49,641 nt of DNA, from positions 1-49,641 of the forward strand of contig QCDR01000012.1 in assembly GCA_003278705.1 (NCBI GenBank), given 5' to 3'. This stretch comes from Prochlorococcus sp. AG-355-J23. Its GTDB lineage: Bacteria; Cyanobacteriota; Cyanobacteriia; PCC-6307; Cyanobiaceae. The notes beneath the pieces are model-generated. The model made no database searches and had not been told where the DNA came from. It saw nothing but the letters and a program-made list of their open reading frames with translations. Below are positions 17,138 to 27,379 of this stretch, piece by piece. Position 1 is the stretch's first letter; every line of letters starts with the position of its first letter. The position numbers and the translations under genes are program-made.

Positions 17138-17488
17138 AAAATTTTTTAATTTAGGAATAATTAATTTAGAGGTGACAATCCCAATTATTTTTTCGTTATT
17201 GATTAATCCAAATTTATTACTATCTTCACTAAATTCAATATTGTCTCCAATAACCTCAACGTTATTTTGATTTACTGAATTTATCCTTTTTATTAGATTT
17301 TTATTTTTAAATGGATGATTAAAAATAACTATTTGTCCATTTTTAAGTATTGATTTATTCTTTTTATATTTTTTAAAAAATACAATATCCCCTTCTTTTA
17401 GGTAAGGAAACATCGATTCACCACTAATACTCGCGGTTTTTCTTAAACCTAAAAAAAATAAAATAAAATCAAAAAAAATTTTGAAAAT
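17096..17488 (-). CDS. sodX: Ni-superoxide dismutase maturation peptidase SodX, probable non-canonical start
   Basis: Signal-peptidase-like serine protease (S26 family) that removes the SodN leader to expose the N-terminal histidine needed for nickel. The only in-frame ATG (17413) begins MFPYLKEGD, but family members have the catalytic serine directly before this methionine. Here the upstream frame reads RKTASISGES and then MFPYLKEGD, with no stop back to the sodN stop codon. The real start must therefore be upstream; the best candidate is ATT at 17488-17486, 9 bases after sodN, giving 130 residues with one N-terminal membrane span. The catalytic lysine is in LIKRINSV and a GDN box follows. 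An indel in the nearby poly-A runs is the alternative explanation. Overlaps the nickel permease gene. Confidence 0.8.
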   Translation of the reverse strand: MFKIFFDFILFFLGLRKTASISGESMFPYLKEGDIVFFKKYKKNKSILKNGQIVIFNHPFKNKNLIKRINSVNQNNVEVIGDNIEFSEDSNKFGLINNEKIIGIVTSKLIIPKLKNFLIQKNRSTSLNPK

Positions 17489-17497
17489 AACTCTGAG

Positions 17498-17971
17498 TTA
17501 ACTAGCTTTTACAAAAGCGTCTGATCTTCCTTTTGAAGCCCAGAAAATATTATGAATTTTTTCTACATAACTCATGAGTTCTTCAGCTTGGGCTAAGTCA
17601 ATATTAACTTTGCATGCACTGCATAATTTGGCCGCCTTCCAAATGGTCTCATGTAAGTCTGGATAAGTTTCTAAGTGAACTGGTTTAAAATAATCTGTCC
17701 ACAAAATTAGAATCTCTTTCTTTGTTTCTTTTGCTTGCTCTTCTTTAACTGCAACATATCTAGAAAATGTATTACTGTATGCAGCCCACTCTGCTGAATC
17801 AGTGCTAGAAGGAGCTTCTAATGCAATAAGTTTTTTTGTCATTGATAAAACTGCTTCAGCTGCAACTCTCGTAGATGCTGGGTCGTAAACACCACAAGGA
17901 CCATCGCAGTGAGCATGGACTGTCATTGGGGATTTTTTATCTAGAAAAGAATTGATGAATTTACTTAACAT
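17498..17971 (-). CDS. sodN: Nickel superoxide dismutase
   Basis: Dismutates superoxide with a nickel centre, sparing iron. The 157-residue precursor has a 20-residue leader (MLSKFINSFLDKKSPMTVHA) followed by the nickel hook HCDGPCGVYDP, in which His21, Cys22 and Cys26 become His1, Cys2 and Cys6 of the mature enzyme. The rest is the four-helix bundle, including EAVLSMTKKLIALEAP and HETIWKAAKLCSACKVN. The processing enzyme SodX follows 9 bases later and a nickel permease converges on it: a complete Ni-SOD locus as found in marine picocyanobacteria. Ni-SOD is the only SOD seen in this window. Confidence 0.98.
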   Translation of the reverse strand: MLSKFINSFLDKKSPMTVHAHCDGPCGVYDPASTRVAAEAVLSMTKKLIALEAPSSTDSAEWAAYSNTFSRYVAVKEEQAKETKKEILILWTDYFKPVHLETYPDLHETIWKAAKLCSACKVNIDLAQAEELMSYVEKIHNIFWASKGRSDAFVKAS

Positions 17972-18049
17972 TTCAAATATTTGGTGTTGTATATATATTA
18001 CTTGGAGATTAACTAAATTGAAAAGTCTTAGATATTTTTCTTACTTAAT

Positions 18050-18622
18050 TTAATTGACTTTTAATAATTCAACTTCGAATATTAAAGTCGCATTAGCAGG
18101 TATAACATTTCCGGCTCCTCTTGATCCGTATCCAAGTTCCGGAGGTATTGTTAATTTTCTTTTGCCTCCAACTTTCATTCCTGCTACACCTTCGTCCCAA
18201 CCTTTTATTACTCGTCCAGCACCTAAGGGAAAGCTGAATGGAGCCCTTCCGATACTGGTATCAAATTGTGTCCCGTCATCTAGAGTTCCTGTGTAATTTA
18301 CAGTAACTGTTTGCCCAGCACTAGCTTCATCTCCTTCTCCTTTTACGATATCTGCAATAATTAGACCACTTTCTGTAGTCCTTGAATTGTTGTCTGATGG
18401 TGTTTCTTCTGCCATAGCGAAAAGTATAGGATTTGGATCTGATGGGTCTAGTTCAAATAAATTATTATTTGAGACATTTGATGATTTTGCAACAGATGTT
18501 CTTTGAACTGACTGAGTTTCTGATTCAGCAGCATTAACAACTTGAGGTGAATTAAATTGACTGAAAAGAGTTAATGAAACACAAAAAACAAAAACTGCAA
18601 AACTAATAAAGACTTCTTTCAC
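18050..18622 (-). CDS. FKBP-type peptidyl-prolyl cis-trans isomerase, exported or membrane-anchored
   Basis: Accelerates proline isomerisation in protein folding. Residues 1-30 form a signal or anchor segment ([17 protein letters not shown], then VVNAAES, a plausible AxA-type cleavage site). A low-complexity Ser/Asn linker follows, and the FKBP domain covers about 85-190 with [35 protein letters not shown] and [23 protein letters not shown], all standard active-site strands. It therefore probably works in the periplasm or thylakoid lumen. 190 residues is usual for cyanobacterial homologues. Monocistronic by appearance, about 80 bases after sodN on the same strand. Confidence 0.93.
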   Translation of the reverse strand: MKEVFISFAVFVFCVSLTLFSQFNSPQVVNAAESETQSVQRTSVAKSSNVSNNNLFELDPSDPNPILFAMAEETPSDNNSRTTESGLIIADIVKGEGDEASAGQTVTVNYTGTLDDGTQFDTSIGRAPFSFPLGAGRVIKGWDEGVAGMKVGGKRKLTIPPELGYGSRGAGNVIPANATLIFEVELLKVN

Positions 18623-18708
18623 TTAAATTTTGAAAGTTACTAAAACTTAGTCTACAGAATGAAGGTACAATAAATGGGTGATTATAAATTTAATTTCGTA
18701 ATTTTAGA

Positions 18709-20196
18709 TTGTTAATCCCAACTCAAATTAAAAGTCTAAGACAATATTTGTACCCTTGTTTAGGAGGGATTTTAGGAGGAATTTCAGTTTCAACTCATTT
18801 TTGGCTGATTTTTATGCCGATATCTTTATTTATTTTATGGAAGGGAAGTGAAAGGAGAATAGCAAATTTTTGTTGGGGTTTTTTCTTTATCTTGATAAGT
18901 CATTCTTGGCTTTATGATCTTCATCCATTGACATGGCTTGGGGTGTCATGGCTTGCAAGTTTAATAATTGCCATTTTAATATTATTATTTTGCGCTTTTC
19001 TGGGTGGGATATTAATTTATTTATGGGGATTGTTAGTTGAAATTATTCTCTGGGAAGAGGATGTTTTCAAAATGAAAATATTACCTTTAACAGTAAAAGT
19101 ATTTTTTTTATCCTTGACTTGGGGTATAGGTGAACTGATACTTTCTCAAACACCTTTTTTTTGGATAGGTTTAGGAGAGAGTCTTATCCCAGGTGATATT
19201 TATCTTGCTGGTTTGGCAAGATGGATTGGTGCAAGTGGTTTATGCGTATTACAAATATTGATTGGATTTTGGATTTTTTATATTCAAGGTAGATGGGAAA
19301 GAAAACTTCACTTTAAAAAAATATTTCTTTTAGGACTTTTGGTTTTTATTTTCTTACATTTATTTGGAGGTTTAACAACTCCATTAAAAAGAAATTATGA
19401 ATATCCAGTAGCTATTTGGCAAACTAATATACCAACAAGAGAAAAATTAAAAATAAGTGATGAATTTATTGAACAAAAGCTATCTGTCGCTCAAAAATAT
19501 GCTTTATCAAACAAAGCGAAACTTCTTATTGCTCCTGAAGGAACTCTTTATAATAATTTTTATTTATCTAAAGGCTTTAAGGTTAATACATTGGCAGGAG
19601 GTTTCAGAACTTCTAATAACGAGTTAAGAAGTTCTTTACTCGGATTTCAAATTGGAGATAAATCTTTTACTTCATTTATAGATAAAAATAGACTTGTTCC
19701 ATTAGGTGAAAAAATACCTGGATTTCTAGATAGATTTTCAAGAGGATTATCTGCAGTAGGAGGAATTCAACCAGGCTCGGATTCAAGATTTCTTGATCCT
19801 AAATTTACACCCCCACTAGCAGTGGCAATTTGTTATGAAATTAGTGATGGATTGAAAATAAGAAAGGCTATTAGTAGCGGTGCAAAACTAATAATAACTG
19901 CAGCAAATTTAGATCCCTATCCAACTAAGCTTTATAATCAATTCCTATCTTTGGCTAGATTAAGAAGTATTGAAAATAAAAAAGATAATCTACTTGTATC
20001 AAACACAGGTCCTTCGGGTTTAGTTAAAGATGATGGAAAAATAATTCAACTTCTAGATTTAAATGTGGAGCAAAAAAAAATAGTGTTCCCTAATTTTTCA
20101 TCCGAAAAGACCTTCTATACAAAATTTGGAGATAAACCTATTCTCTTATTGTTTATATTTTTTTTAGGATTAAATTTATTTTGGAAAATTAATTAA
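18709..20196 (+). CDS. lnt: Apolipoprotein N-acyltransferase
   Basis: Membrane enzyme adding the third acyl chain to lipoproteins. The N-terminal half has about six hydrophobic spans (residues 15-220). The C-terminal half is the nitrilase-like domain with the expected triad: E277 in IAPEGTLY, K326 in [10 protein letters not shown] and C375 in AICYEISDG. At 495 residues it matches the family. The start is a TTG at 18709 with no nearby in-frame ATG. It converges on mnmA and overlaps its 3' end by 8 bases. Confidence 0.93.
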   Translation: MLIPTQIKSLRQYLYPCLGGILGGISVSTHFWLIFMPISLFILWKGSERRIANFCWGFFFILISHSWLYDLHPLTWLGVSWLASLIIAILILLFCAFLGGILIYLWGLLVEIILWEEDVFKMKILPLTVKVFFLSLTWGIGELILSQTPFFWIGLGESLIPGDIYLAGLARWIGASGLCVLQILIGFWIFYIQGRWERKLHFKKIFLLGLLVFIFLHLFGGLTTPLKRNYEYPVAIWQTNIPTREKLKISDEFIEQKLSVAQKYALSNKAKLLIAPEGTLYNNFYLSKGFKVNTLAGGFRTSNNELRSSLLGFQIGDKSFTSFIDKNRLVPLGEKIPGFLDRFSRGLSAVGGIQPGSDSRFLDPKFTPPLAVAICYEISDGLKIRKAISSGAKLIITAANLDPYPTKLYNQFLSLARLRSIENKKDNLLVSNTGPSGLVKDDGKIIQLLDLNVEQKKIVFPNFSSEKTFYTKFGDKPILLLFIFFLGLNLFWKIN

Positions 20197-21346
20197 TTAA
20201 TCCGCCACCTAATAAAATTTCTCCTTTATAAAAAACTGCAGCTTGTCCGGGCGTTACCGAACTTTGACTTTCTTCAAAAATTAATTTAAATGTTGTAGTT
20301 GGATTATCTAAATTTTTCAAAGGTATTAAAGTCCCTTTTACTGGATGACTTCTATATCTGATTTGTGCCTCTATTGCTATCTCTTGTTTAGGTTCTTCTA
20401 TTGAAACCCAGTTAACCTCTCTAATTATTGCTTCTTTATTAAATAGATCACTTTTATCTGCTACATAAACTATGTTTTTTACCCTGTCTAAACTTTTTAC
20501 ATATAATGGCTCCGGCCATGCGATGCCCAAACCTTTTCTTTGTCCTACCGTAAAGTGTTGAATACCATTGTGCGTTCCAAGGACTTTCCCATTTACATGC
20601 ACAATTTCTCCTTCTTTTGGTTCAATGTGTTTGTCGATAAATTTCTGCATTGATCCATAATGCTCAACTAAACATAAATCCTGACTTTCTGGTTTTTGAG
20701 CAGTTCTAAGGCCTAATCTCAAGGCTTCCTTTCTTGTTTCTTCTTTTTTCATTTCACCAAGAGGAAATTCTAGTCTGCTTAGTACTTCTTGTGAAAGAGA
20801 ATAAAGAAAATAACTTTGATCTTTGTTTTCGTCAGCACCTCTGAGAAGAAGAAAGTTATTTAATACAAAGTTCTTGCAATCAAGTGTTTCAGCATAAGAT
20901 GATGTTTTTATCCTTGCGTAATGTCCGGTCGCAATATGAGTAAAGTCTTTTTTGTTTATTGCGTAATTAAGCATCTCTTCAAACTTCACATTCTTGTTGC
21001 ACATCGAACATGGAAGTGGAGTGAATCCTTTCTTATAGCTTTCAGTAGTTTTTTTAATTACCTCTCTTTCGAAAATTTCTCTTGAGTCTATTATTTTATG
21101 ATTAATTCCCAAATCTTCACAAAGGCCAGCAGCATCTACTAATCCTTCAGAACAACAGGAGCCTTGCCCTTTCATTAGCCAAAGAGTTAGTCCCTCAACA
21201 TTCCAGCCTCTTTCTACAAGAAGAGCAGCTGAAAGTGAACTATCTACGCCACCAGAAAGACCTACAATAATATTTTTCTTATTTTTAGTTTTATTATTAG
21301 AAGAAAAAAAGTTCTCTAATTTTTTATCCTTTTGTGTCTTTAACAT
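20189..21346 (-). CDS. mnmA: tRNA-specific 2-thiouridylase
   Basis: Thiolates U34 of tRNA-Lys, -Glu and -Gln. The PP-loop GLSGGVDSS is at 29-37, followed by [15 protein letters not shown]. Further motifs are [13 protein letters not shown] near 118-130, ATGHYARI and DQSYFLYSL, with the second catalytic cysteine in SQDLCLVEH near 225. The C-terminal beta-barrel has [10 protein letters not shown] and TPGQAAVFY. The N-terminus has a Lys/Asn-rich extension of about 25 residues before the catalytic domain. 385 residues is normal. It diverges from nnr with 46 bases between. Confidence 0.96.
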   Translation of the reverse strand: MLKTQKDKKLENFFSSNNKTKNKKNIIVGLSGGVDSSLSAALLVERGWNVEGLTLWLMKGQGSCCSEGLVDAAGLCEDLGINHKIIDSREIFEREVIKKTTESYKKGFTPLPCSMCNKNVKFEEMLNYAINKKDFTHIATGHYARIKTSSYAETLDCKNFVLNNFLLLRGADENKDQSYFLYSLSQEVLSRLEFPLGEMKKEETRKEALRLGLRTAQKPESQDLCLVEHYGSMQKFIDKHIEPKEGEIVHVNGKVLGTHNGIQHFTVGQRKGLGIAWPEPLYVKSLDRVKNIVYVADKSDLFNKEAIIREVNWVSIEEPKQEIAIEAQIRYRSHPVKGTLIPLKNLDNPTTTFKLIFEESQSSVTPGQAAVFYKGEILLGGGLIN

Positions 21347-21392
21347 GGAAGATTAAATTTTTGAACAATACTTCAATTGCTTTGTACTCATT

Positions 21393-22958
21393 ATGAACGA
21401 AATTGTATGGCCAACAATTGACTCTGAACATTTAATTGTTGATTCAAAGCAAATGATGATATTAGAGAAGGAAATGTTTTCTGATGGAATGCCACAAGAA
21501 GCATTGATGGAAAAAGCTGGTATCCAAATTAGTAGATGGCTCTTAAAAAAGAAACCTCTTCTCAAGCATGGAATAACTGTTTTTATAGGTCCAGGGCATA
21601 ATGGTGGAGATGGTGCAGTAATAGCGAGAGAACTTTTTTTGAGAGGTTTTTATGTCCAGGTATGGTGTCCATTCCCGATAAAAAAAACATTAACAAATAA
21701 CCACCTTAATTATCTTACATCTATAGGCGTCACAAAATTAGAAGAGCCCCCTGATGCAAATGGGAAAGAGCTTTGGATTGATGCAGTTTTTGGTAATAAT
21801 CAAACAAAAGAAGTTGATAATAAATTAATTAAACTATTTATTAAAAAATTTCATAACAAATATGGCAAGATAATTAGTATTGATATTCCAACAGGATTAT
21901 GTCCTGATAAAGGAGAGCCTTTTTTTGATAATGCAGTAAAGGCAGACTATACCTTGGCCATTGGTCTTCATAAGATTGGGTTGACCCAAGATTCAGCTTT
22001 ACCTTTTATTGGAGAATTGCACCATATAGATGTAGGGGTGCCTATTAGCAAACTGCCCAAAGTTGATAAAAAGATTTTTAAGGTTACTTACAAAGATATA
22101 AAAAATGTTGATTTACCTTCTCTGCCAAAAAATTCCAACAAATATCAAAGAGGTAGAACATTACTAATAGCCGGAAGTGAAAAATATCCTGGTGCTGCAT
22201 ACTTAGCATTAAAAGGGGCTATATCTAGTGGAGCAGGCTTTATCTCTGCAGCACTACCTGGGATAGTTGCTGAATCTATTTGGCAAGTTGCCCCAGAAAT
22301 AGTTTTAAAAGAAACTATGCAATGTAACCAAAATGGAAATGCATCTTTGTTTAGTGCATTAAAGAATATTGATTTAAGTGCGTTTGATTCATTAGCTGTC
22401 GGTCCAGGAATAGGTATTGATAATAATGATTGGCAAAAATCAGAAGATTATCTTAAGGCTTTTGGAGGATTATTGATCTTGGATGCAGATGCACTTAATA
22501 GAATTTCGAAATCTAATCTGGGGTCAAATTTCTTTTTAGAGAGAAAATTTAAAACATGGATTACACCACATAGCAAAGAATTTCGAAGGTTGTTCCCTAA
22601 TATCAAGGCTGAAAGCAAGTTAGGGCTAGCTTTTAATGCAGCAAAAGAATTTAATATTAGTATCTTATTAAAGGGAGCTAATAGCATAATCGCTGATAAC
22701 AATAAAGTATGGCAACTCTTTGGAACCGATTCTCAGACAGCTCGAGCTGGTTTGGGTGATCTCTTATCTGGATTCATAGCTGGCAGGTCTGCGATTGATT
22801 TAACCTTCAGTAGAAATATAACAACAGATTTTTTTGCTAAATATGTACTTTTGCATTCATTTGCTGCATCAAAGTGCAAAAAAGGGTCAAATGCTTCTGC
22901 TATTGGTGACGAATTGTCAACATTAATGAGAAATATAAAAATGAGACAAATATCTTGA
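21393..22958 (+). CDS. nnr: Bifunctional NAD(P)H-hydrate epimerase / ADP-dependent NAD(P)H-hydrate dehydratase
   Basis: Repairs hydrated NAD(P)H. The N-terminal YjeF_N epimerase domain (about 1-220) shows FIGPGHNGGDGAVIARELF (about 64-82) and IDIPTGL. The C-terminal ribokinase-like dehydratase domain (about 245-521) shows GRTLLIAGSEKYPGAAYLA, LAVGPGIG, LILDADALNRI, ITPHSKEFRRL and the anion-hole motif ARAGLGDLLSGF near 471. 521 residues equals the usual fused YjeF protein. Starts with ATG at 21393. Confidence 0.93.
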   Translation: MNEIVWPTIDSEHLIVDSKQMMILEKEMFSDGMPQEALMEKAGIQISRWLLKKKPLLKHGITVFIGPGHNGGDGAVIARELFLRGFYVQVWCPFPIKKTLTNNHLNYLTSIGVTKLEEPPDANGKELWIDAVFGNNQTKEVDNKLIKLFIKKFHNKYGKIISIDIPTGLCPDKGEPFFDNAVKADYTLAIGLHKIGLTQDSALPFIGELHHIDVGVPISKLPKVDKKIFKVTYKDIKNVDLPSLPKNSNKYQRGRTLLIAGSEKYPGAAYLALKGAISSGAGFISAALPGIVAESIWQVAPEIVLKETMQCNQNGNASLFSALKNIDLSAFDSLAVGPGIGIDNNDWQKSEDYLKAFGGLLILDADALNRISKSNLGSNFFLERKFKTWITPHSKEFRRLFPNIKAESKLGLAFNAAKEFNISILLKGANSIIADNNKVWQLFGTDSQTARAGLGDLLSGFIAGRSAIDLTFSRNITTDFFAKYVLLHSFAASKCKKGSNASAIGDELSTLMRNIKMRQIS

Positions 22959-23095
22959 AAGAAACAATTTAAGAGAGTTATTTATAGTTTTAAACACATA
23001 AGTGTACAAATATTACTTGAAATCTGAAGCGCGCATTAAATATTTGGCCATTTCTATAAAAGTGTAGGAGAGTTTTACTACCTAAATAGGTCAAA

Positions 23096-24037
23096 ATGGT
23101 CTCGTCATTACCAACTCAATCAGAACAACCTAAAAGAAGAAGTAATGATCCAATAAGTTGGTATCTCCAGAATATTGGTAGAGTTCCATTATTGACACCT
23201 GCCGAAGAAATAGAATTGGGTAATCAAGTCCAAAAGATGATGGTTCTTACAGAAGATGGACAATTAAATGAAAAGATTAGTGATTTTACAACTCAGCAAA
23301 AAAGAACTATAAAAATTGGAAGAAGAGCTAAAGAAAGAATGATGAAAGCTAACTTAAGATTAGTTGTCAGTGTGGCAAAGAAATATCAAGGTAAAGGATT
23401 GGAATTACTTGATTTAGTACAAGAAGGTTCTCTTGGGTTGGAGAGGGCTGTTGAAAAATTTGATCCTACAAGAGGATATAAGTTCTCTACTTATGCCTTT
23501 TGGTGGATTAGGCAGAGTATGACAAGAGCAATTGCATGTCAATCAAGAACAATCCGTTTACCTGTTCACTTGAGTGAAAGGTTAGCCTCTATTAGAAAAG
23601 TTAGTAGAGATTTGGCTCATAAGCTTGGTGCTATGCCAAGCAGAATTGAAATTGCAGAGGCGATGGAAATTGAGGTGGAAGAACTGGATTCTGTTTTGAG
23701 ACAAGCCTTATCGACAAGTAGCTTAGATGCTCCAGTAAATGGTGATGATGGCAGGAGCTTTTTAGGTGATTTGATTGCTGATAATAATAATGAAGAACCT
23801 TTAGATCAAGTTGAACAAAAAATGCATCAAGAGCAGCTTGGAAAGTGGTTAAGTCATTTAAGCGAGCAAGAACAACATGTTCTTAAATTAAGATTTGGAC
23901 TTGATGCAAATGAGAGACATACGCTTGCTGAAATTGGAAGATTATTAGAAGTCTCTAGAGAAAGAGTAAGACAAGTTGAACTTAAGGCACTAAGAAAATT
24001 AAGAAATTTAACCAGAAAATTACCCAGCGGTATCTAA
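23096..24037 (+). CDS. RNA polymerase sigma factor, sigma-70 family group 2
   Basis: An alternative, probably non-essential primary-like sigma factor. Residues 19-45 form region 1.2 (DPISWYLQNIGRVPLL). Region 2 spans about 84-155, with NLRLVVSVAKKYQGKGLELLDL cut short here by field limits, followed by the -10-reading helix FSTYAFWWIRQSMTRAI. Region 3 lies around 160-210. Region 4 ends the protein with the helix-turn-helix HTLAEIGRLLEVSRERVRQ. No long region 1.1 is present, which separates it from the principal sigma. 313 residues. It has a 137-base upstream gap with a TATAAA at 23055-23060. Cyanobacteria keep several group 2 sigma factors; I cannot say which one this is. Confidence 0.93.
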   Translation: MVSSLPTQSEQPKRRSNDPISWYLQNIGRVPLLTPAEEIELGNQVQKMMVLTEDGQLNEKISDFTTQQKRTIKIGRRAKERMMKANLRLVVSVAKKYQGKGLELLDLVQEGSLGLERAVEKFDPTRGYKFSTYAFWWIRQSMTRAIACQSRTIRLPVHLSERLASIRKVSRDLAHKLGAMPSRIEIAEAMEIEVEELDSVLRQALSTSSLDAPVNGDDGRSFLGDLIADNNNEEPLDQVEQKMHQEQLGKWLSHLSEQEQHVLKLRFGLDANERHTLAEIGRLLEVSRERVRQVELKALRKLRNLTRKLPSGI

Positions 24038-24038
24038 T

Positions 24039-25112
24039 CTAATCTTCTGCCCAAATATATTTGGTTAATTCTTCTGAAGGAGGTTCAGGTGCTTCAATTG
24101 CATTTTTAACAGACTCTGATATTTCTGCATCAATTTTCTTTTCAATAATTTTTAATTCTTCTTCGGTAGCGAATTTACCGTCAATAATTTCTTGAGCTAA
24201 TTTCTTAATAGGATCTCTTTTCCCCCAAAACTCCTTCTCTTTTTCAGACCTTAATTCATCTGGATCTGCTAGAGAGTGCCCTCTATATCTATAGGTTAAA
24301 CATTCTAAAAGTGTGGGCCCTTCTCCTGCTCTAGCGCGCTCAATTGCTCTTTTTGCTGCTCCTCTTACTGCTAATACATCCATTCCATCAACTTCCTCGC
24401 CGTGCATCCCAAAAGCAGACGCTTTCCTCCAGATTTCAGGATTACTAGTAGCTCTATCATGAGCCATACCAATTGCCCATTTATTATTTTCAACAACAAA
24501 AATTATGGGTAATTTCCATAACTGGGCCATATTTAAACATTCAAAAAACTGCCCATTATTGCAAGTCCCATCACCAAAAAATGCTGCAGTTACCGCATCA
24601 CTATTAGTATTACCAGCAACTTCCTTTTTGTATTTACTTGAAAAGGCTGCACCTAAGGCAACTGGAATTCCCTCTCCAATAAATGCATATCCTCCGAGTA
24701 GGTGATGCTCTCTTGAAAATAAGTGCATGGATCCACCTCGGCCTTTGCTACACCCAGTAGCTTTACCAAAAAGTTCGCTCATTACTTCAAATGAGGGAAC
24801 ACCCGCACTTAGTGCATGAACATGATCGCGATAGGTACTACAAAACCAATCATGTTTCTTTTTCATGGCGCCAATTACTCCCGTGCTTATCGCTTCTTGA
24901 CCGTTATATAAATGGACGAAACCAAACATTTTCCCCCTGTAATACATTTCTGCACACTTATCTTCAAACCTACGACCAAGCGTCATGTCTTCATAAAGAA
25001 ATAATCCGGTTTCTCGATCTAATTCGGCTTTTTTTATGTCTTGAAGATTTGAGATTCTCTCTACGTGTGTTTCCAAGGGAAATACCTTAACGAAGTTTTG
25101 ATTTGTTAACAT
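24039..25112 (-). CDS. pdhA: Pyruvate dehydrogenase E1 component, alpha subunit
   Basis: Thiamine-diphosphate enzyme that decarboxylates pyruvate, feeding acetyl-CoA for fatty acids. The 357 residues show [17 protein letters not shown] near 46-62, SHALSAG-like [16 protein letters not shown], and the thiamine diphosphate motif [17 protein letters not shown] running on to FVVENN (about 174-204). The phosphorylation-loop equivalent [11 protein letters not shown] lies near 272-282. The E1 beta and E2 genes are not next to it, as is usual in cyanobacteria, and lpd (E3) is 9 kb away. It ends 1 base from the convergent sigma factor gene. Confidence 0.96.
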   Translation of the reverse strand: MLTNQNFVKVFPLETHVERISNLQDIKKAELDRETGLFLYEDMTLGRRFEDKCAEMYYRGKMFGFVHLYNGQEAISTGVIGAMKKKHDWFCSTYRDHVHALSAGVPSFEVMSELFGKATGCSKGRGGSMHLFSREHHLLGGYAFIGEGIPVALGAAFSSKYKKEVAGNTNSDAVTAAFFGDGTCNNGQFFECLNMAQLWKLPIIFVVENNKWAIGMAHDRATSNPEIWRKASAFGMHGEEVDGMDVLAVRGAAKRAIERARAGEGPTLLECLTYRYRGHSLADPDELRSEKEKEFWGKRDPIKKLAQEIIDGKFATEEELKIIEKKIDAEISESVKNAIEAPEPPSEELTKYIWAED

Positions 25113-25226
25113 TCTAAGCCGTGAAGGGCGATTTTCATGATTTTTTTTTAATAACTCTGTAAGACCTTGTGAAAAAAATTTTTAACTTGATAAAATTTGT
25201 CTAAGAATTTTTAATAGGATAATTGT

Positions 25227-27332
25227 TTGGAACTTCCTTTAGATCATTTTCGTTTAATTGGCGTAAGCCCCTCTGCGACTTCTGAGGAAATATTAAGGGC
25301 GTTTCAATTGCGGTTAGATAAAACGCCTGATGAAGGTTTTACTTATGAAGTTTTAACACAAAGATCCGAGTTGCTTCGCTTAACTGCCGATCTACTTACA
25401 GATCCAGAGAGCAGAAGAGAGTACGAAAATTTGTTATTAAATGGGAAGTCTGGATTGGATTTTTCCTCAAATAGAGAAGTAGCAGGATTAATGCTTCTTT
25501 GGGAGTCTGGTTCACCAAAAGAAGCTTTTAAAATCACTAGAAAAGCCTTGCAGCCCCCACAAACTCCAGCTTTAGGGAGTAGTAGAGAAGCTGATTTAAC
25601 ATTATTAGCTGCTTTAACAGCTAGAGATTCTGCAATCCAAGAACAACAGCTCAGATCCTATTCGAACGCGGCAGACTTTTTACAAGAAGGGATACAACTT
25701 CTACAAAGAATGGGTAAGCTTGGACACATAAGAAAAGAACTTGAAGAAGATTTGGTTTCTTTGCTTCCTTACAGAATTCTAGATCTACTTAGTAGGGATC
25801 TAAATGATCAAGAGTCTCATAAAAAAGGCTTAAGTATGTTGGAAAATTTAATAATCAAAAGAGGTGGTTTGGAAGGTAATAATAAATTTGAATATAAAGA
25901 TTATTTAAATCAGCAAGAGTTTGAAGCTTTTTTCAAACAAATTAAGCCATTTTTGACAGTGCAAGAACAGATTGATTTGTTTCTTGAATTACAAAAAAGA
26001 GGATCATTAGAAGCAGGATTTTTAGCATTTCTATCCTTAACAGCTATTGGTTTCTCTAGAAGAAAGCCTGAAAAATTATTTGAAGCGAGGAGAATTTTAA
26101 AGAAACTAAATTTAACCGGATTTGATTCAATGCCTTTAGTTGGTTGTTTAGATTTGCTTTTAGCTGATATTGATCAGGCCTCTGCAAGGTTTTCAAGCAG
26201 TTCTGATGAAAATTTACGAGATTGGCTTAATAATTATCCTGGAAATAAGTTAGAAGCGATATGTATTTTCTGTAGAAATTGGTTAGAAAATGATGTTTTA
26301 GTTGGGTATAGAGACATTGACTTAAAAGAGGTGGATTTAGATTCATGGTTTGAAGACAGGGAAATTCAAGAATTTATAGAAAAATTAGAAAAGAAATTAA
26401 ATAAAAATTCAATTAGATCAAATCATCTTAATCAACAAACTGAGAATGAATCTTCTAAAAATAAGACTGAAGATTTTGATAATTTATTAGGTAATATTGA
26501 TGAAAAAGGATTACCTTGGCCTGGGGGCATAAAACAAGACTATGAAAAGGTTGAGACCAAAGAAATCGAATTCAATGAGGAATACTTTAAGAAAAAACCA
26601 ATAGAGTTTTATAATTTTTTAATTGAAAAAATTGCTGAATTAAAGTTTAGTTTTGGGGAATACTTAAAGGATAAAGAGATTGTTAATCGGTCGCCTTATT
26701 TAATTTATATCTATGCCTTTTTGATCTTATTTGCATTTGGCATTGGTATTGGATTTTTAAGAAATAATTTTAAAAAATCAATTCAGGACGAATCTATTGC
26801 TGAAAAACCTTTAATTGCTATAGATAAAAATCAAAAGCTTAGTGAGATAGATACTATTAAACAAATAAAAAAAAATACTTCAAGTAAATTGAATTCTATT
26901 TCTGAGAAATCTACTTCAATTATTTCCTATGAATTCAAAGAACTTAATACAGCTTCACCTTCTTTGGAAGATATAAGCAATTTAATTAATGGATGGCTTC
27001 TAAGTAAAAGTAATTATTTAGCAGGAAAGAGTGAAATTAATCTTTCTAAGATTGTTAGTAAAGGTTTAATTGATCGAACAATCGAAGAAAGACAGGACGA
27101 TATTAAAAAGGGTATTTATAAGGAAATTAATTCTCAAATACGTAAGATAGATTTGGAATCGCAAACTTCATCTCGGATAGTTGTTTTAGTAGAACTGAAT
27201 TATCTAGAGAAAATAGTAAAGAATTCTGGGGAATTTGTTAATGAAACATCATTAAATCCGCTTAAGGTTAAATATATTTTGGGTTTTTCAAATAAATCAT
27301 GGAAATTGGTTGATTTCGTGAGCGGCTTGTAA
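25227..27332 (+). CDS. ftn2: Cell division protein Ftn2/ZipN (ARC6 homologue)
   Basis: Central cyanobacterial divisome organiser that tethers FtsZ to the membrane. The N-terminus is a J-domain-like fold (LDHFRLIGVSPSATSEEILR, then RSELLRLTADLLTDPESRREYE), without a clear HPD. The middle, to about residue 400, is helical and TPR-like. One membrane span lies at about 491-512 (PYLIYIYAFLILFAFGIGIGF). The C-terminal region, about 575-701, resembles the ARC6 intermembrane-space domain (LINGWLLSKSNYLAG near 588-602, and a final YILGFSNKSWKLVDF). 701 residues. The start is TTG at 25227 with a TAGGAT ribosome-binding sequence about 10 bases before it. FtsZ, its partner, is also in this window. Confidence 0.9.
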   Translation: MELPLDHFRLIGVSPSATSEEILRAFQLRLDKTPDEGFTYEVLTQRSELLRLTADLLTDPESRREYENLLLNGKSGLDFSSNREVAGLMLLWESGSPKEAFKITRKALQPPQTPALGSSREADLTLLAALTARDSAIQEQQLRSYSNAADFLQEGIQLLQRMGKLGHIRKELEEDLVSLLPYRILDLLSRDLNDQESHKKGLSMLENLIIKRGGLEGNNKFEYKDYLNQQEFEAFFKQIKPFLTVQEQIDLFLELQKRGSLEAGFLAFLSLTAIGFSRRKPEKLFEARRILKKLNLTGFDSMPLVGCLDLLLADIDQASARFSSSSDENLRDWLNNYPGNKLEAICIFCRNWLENDVLVGYRDIDLKEVDLDSWFEDREIQEFIEKLEKKLNKNSIRSNHLNQQTENESSKNKTEDFDNLLGNIDEKGLPWPGGIKQDYEKVETKEIEFNEEYFKKKPIEFYNFLIEKIAELKFSFGEYLKDKEIVNRSPYLIYIYAFLILFAFGIGIGFLRNNFKKSIQDESIAEKPLIAIDKNQKLSEIDTIKQIKKNTSSKLNSISEKSTSIISYEFKELNTASPSLEDISNLINGWLLSKSNYLAGKSEINLSKIVSKGLIDRTIEERQDDIKKGIYKEINSQIRKIDLESQTSSRIVVLVELNYLEKIVKNSGEFVNETSLNPLKVKYILGFSNKSWKLVDFVSGL

Positions 27333-27379
27333 TTACAAACTTCAAGATCATCTATAATAATTAAAATTACTTTTTAATA

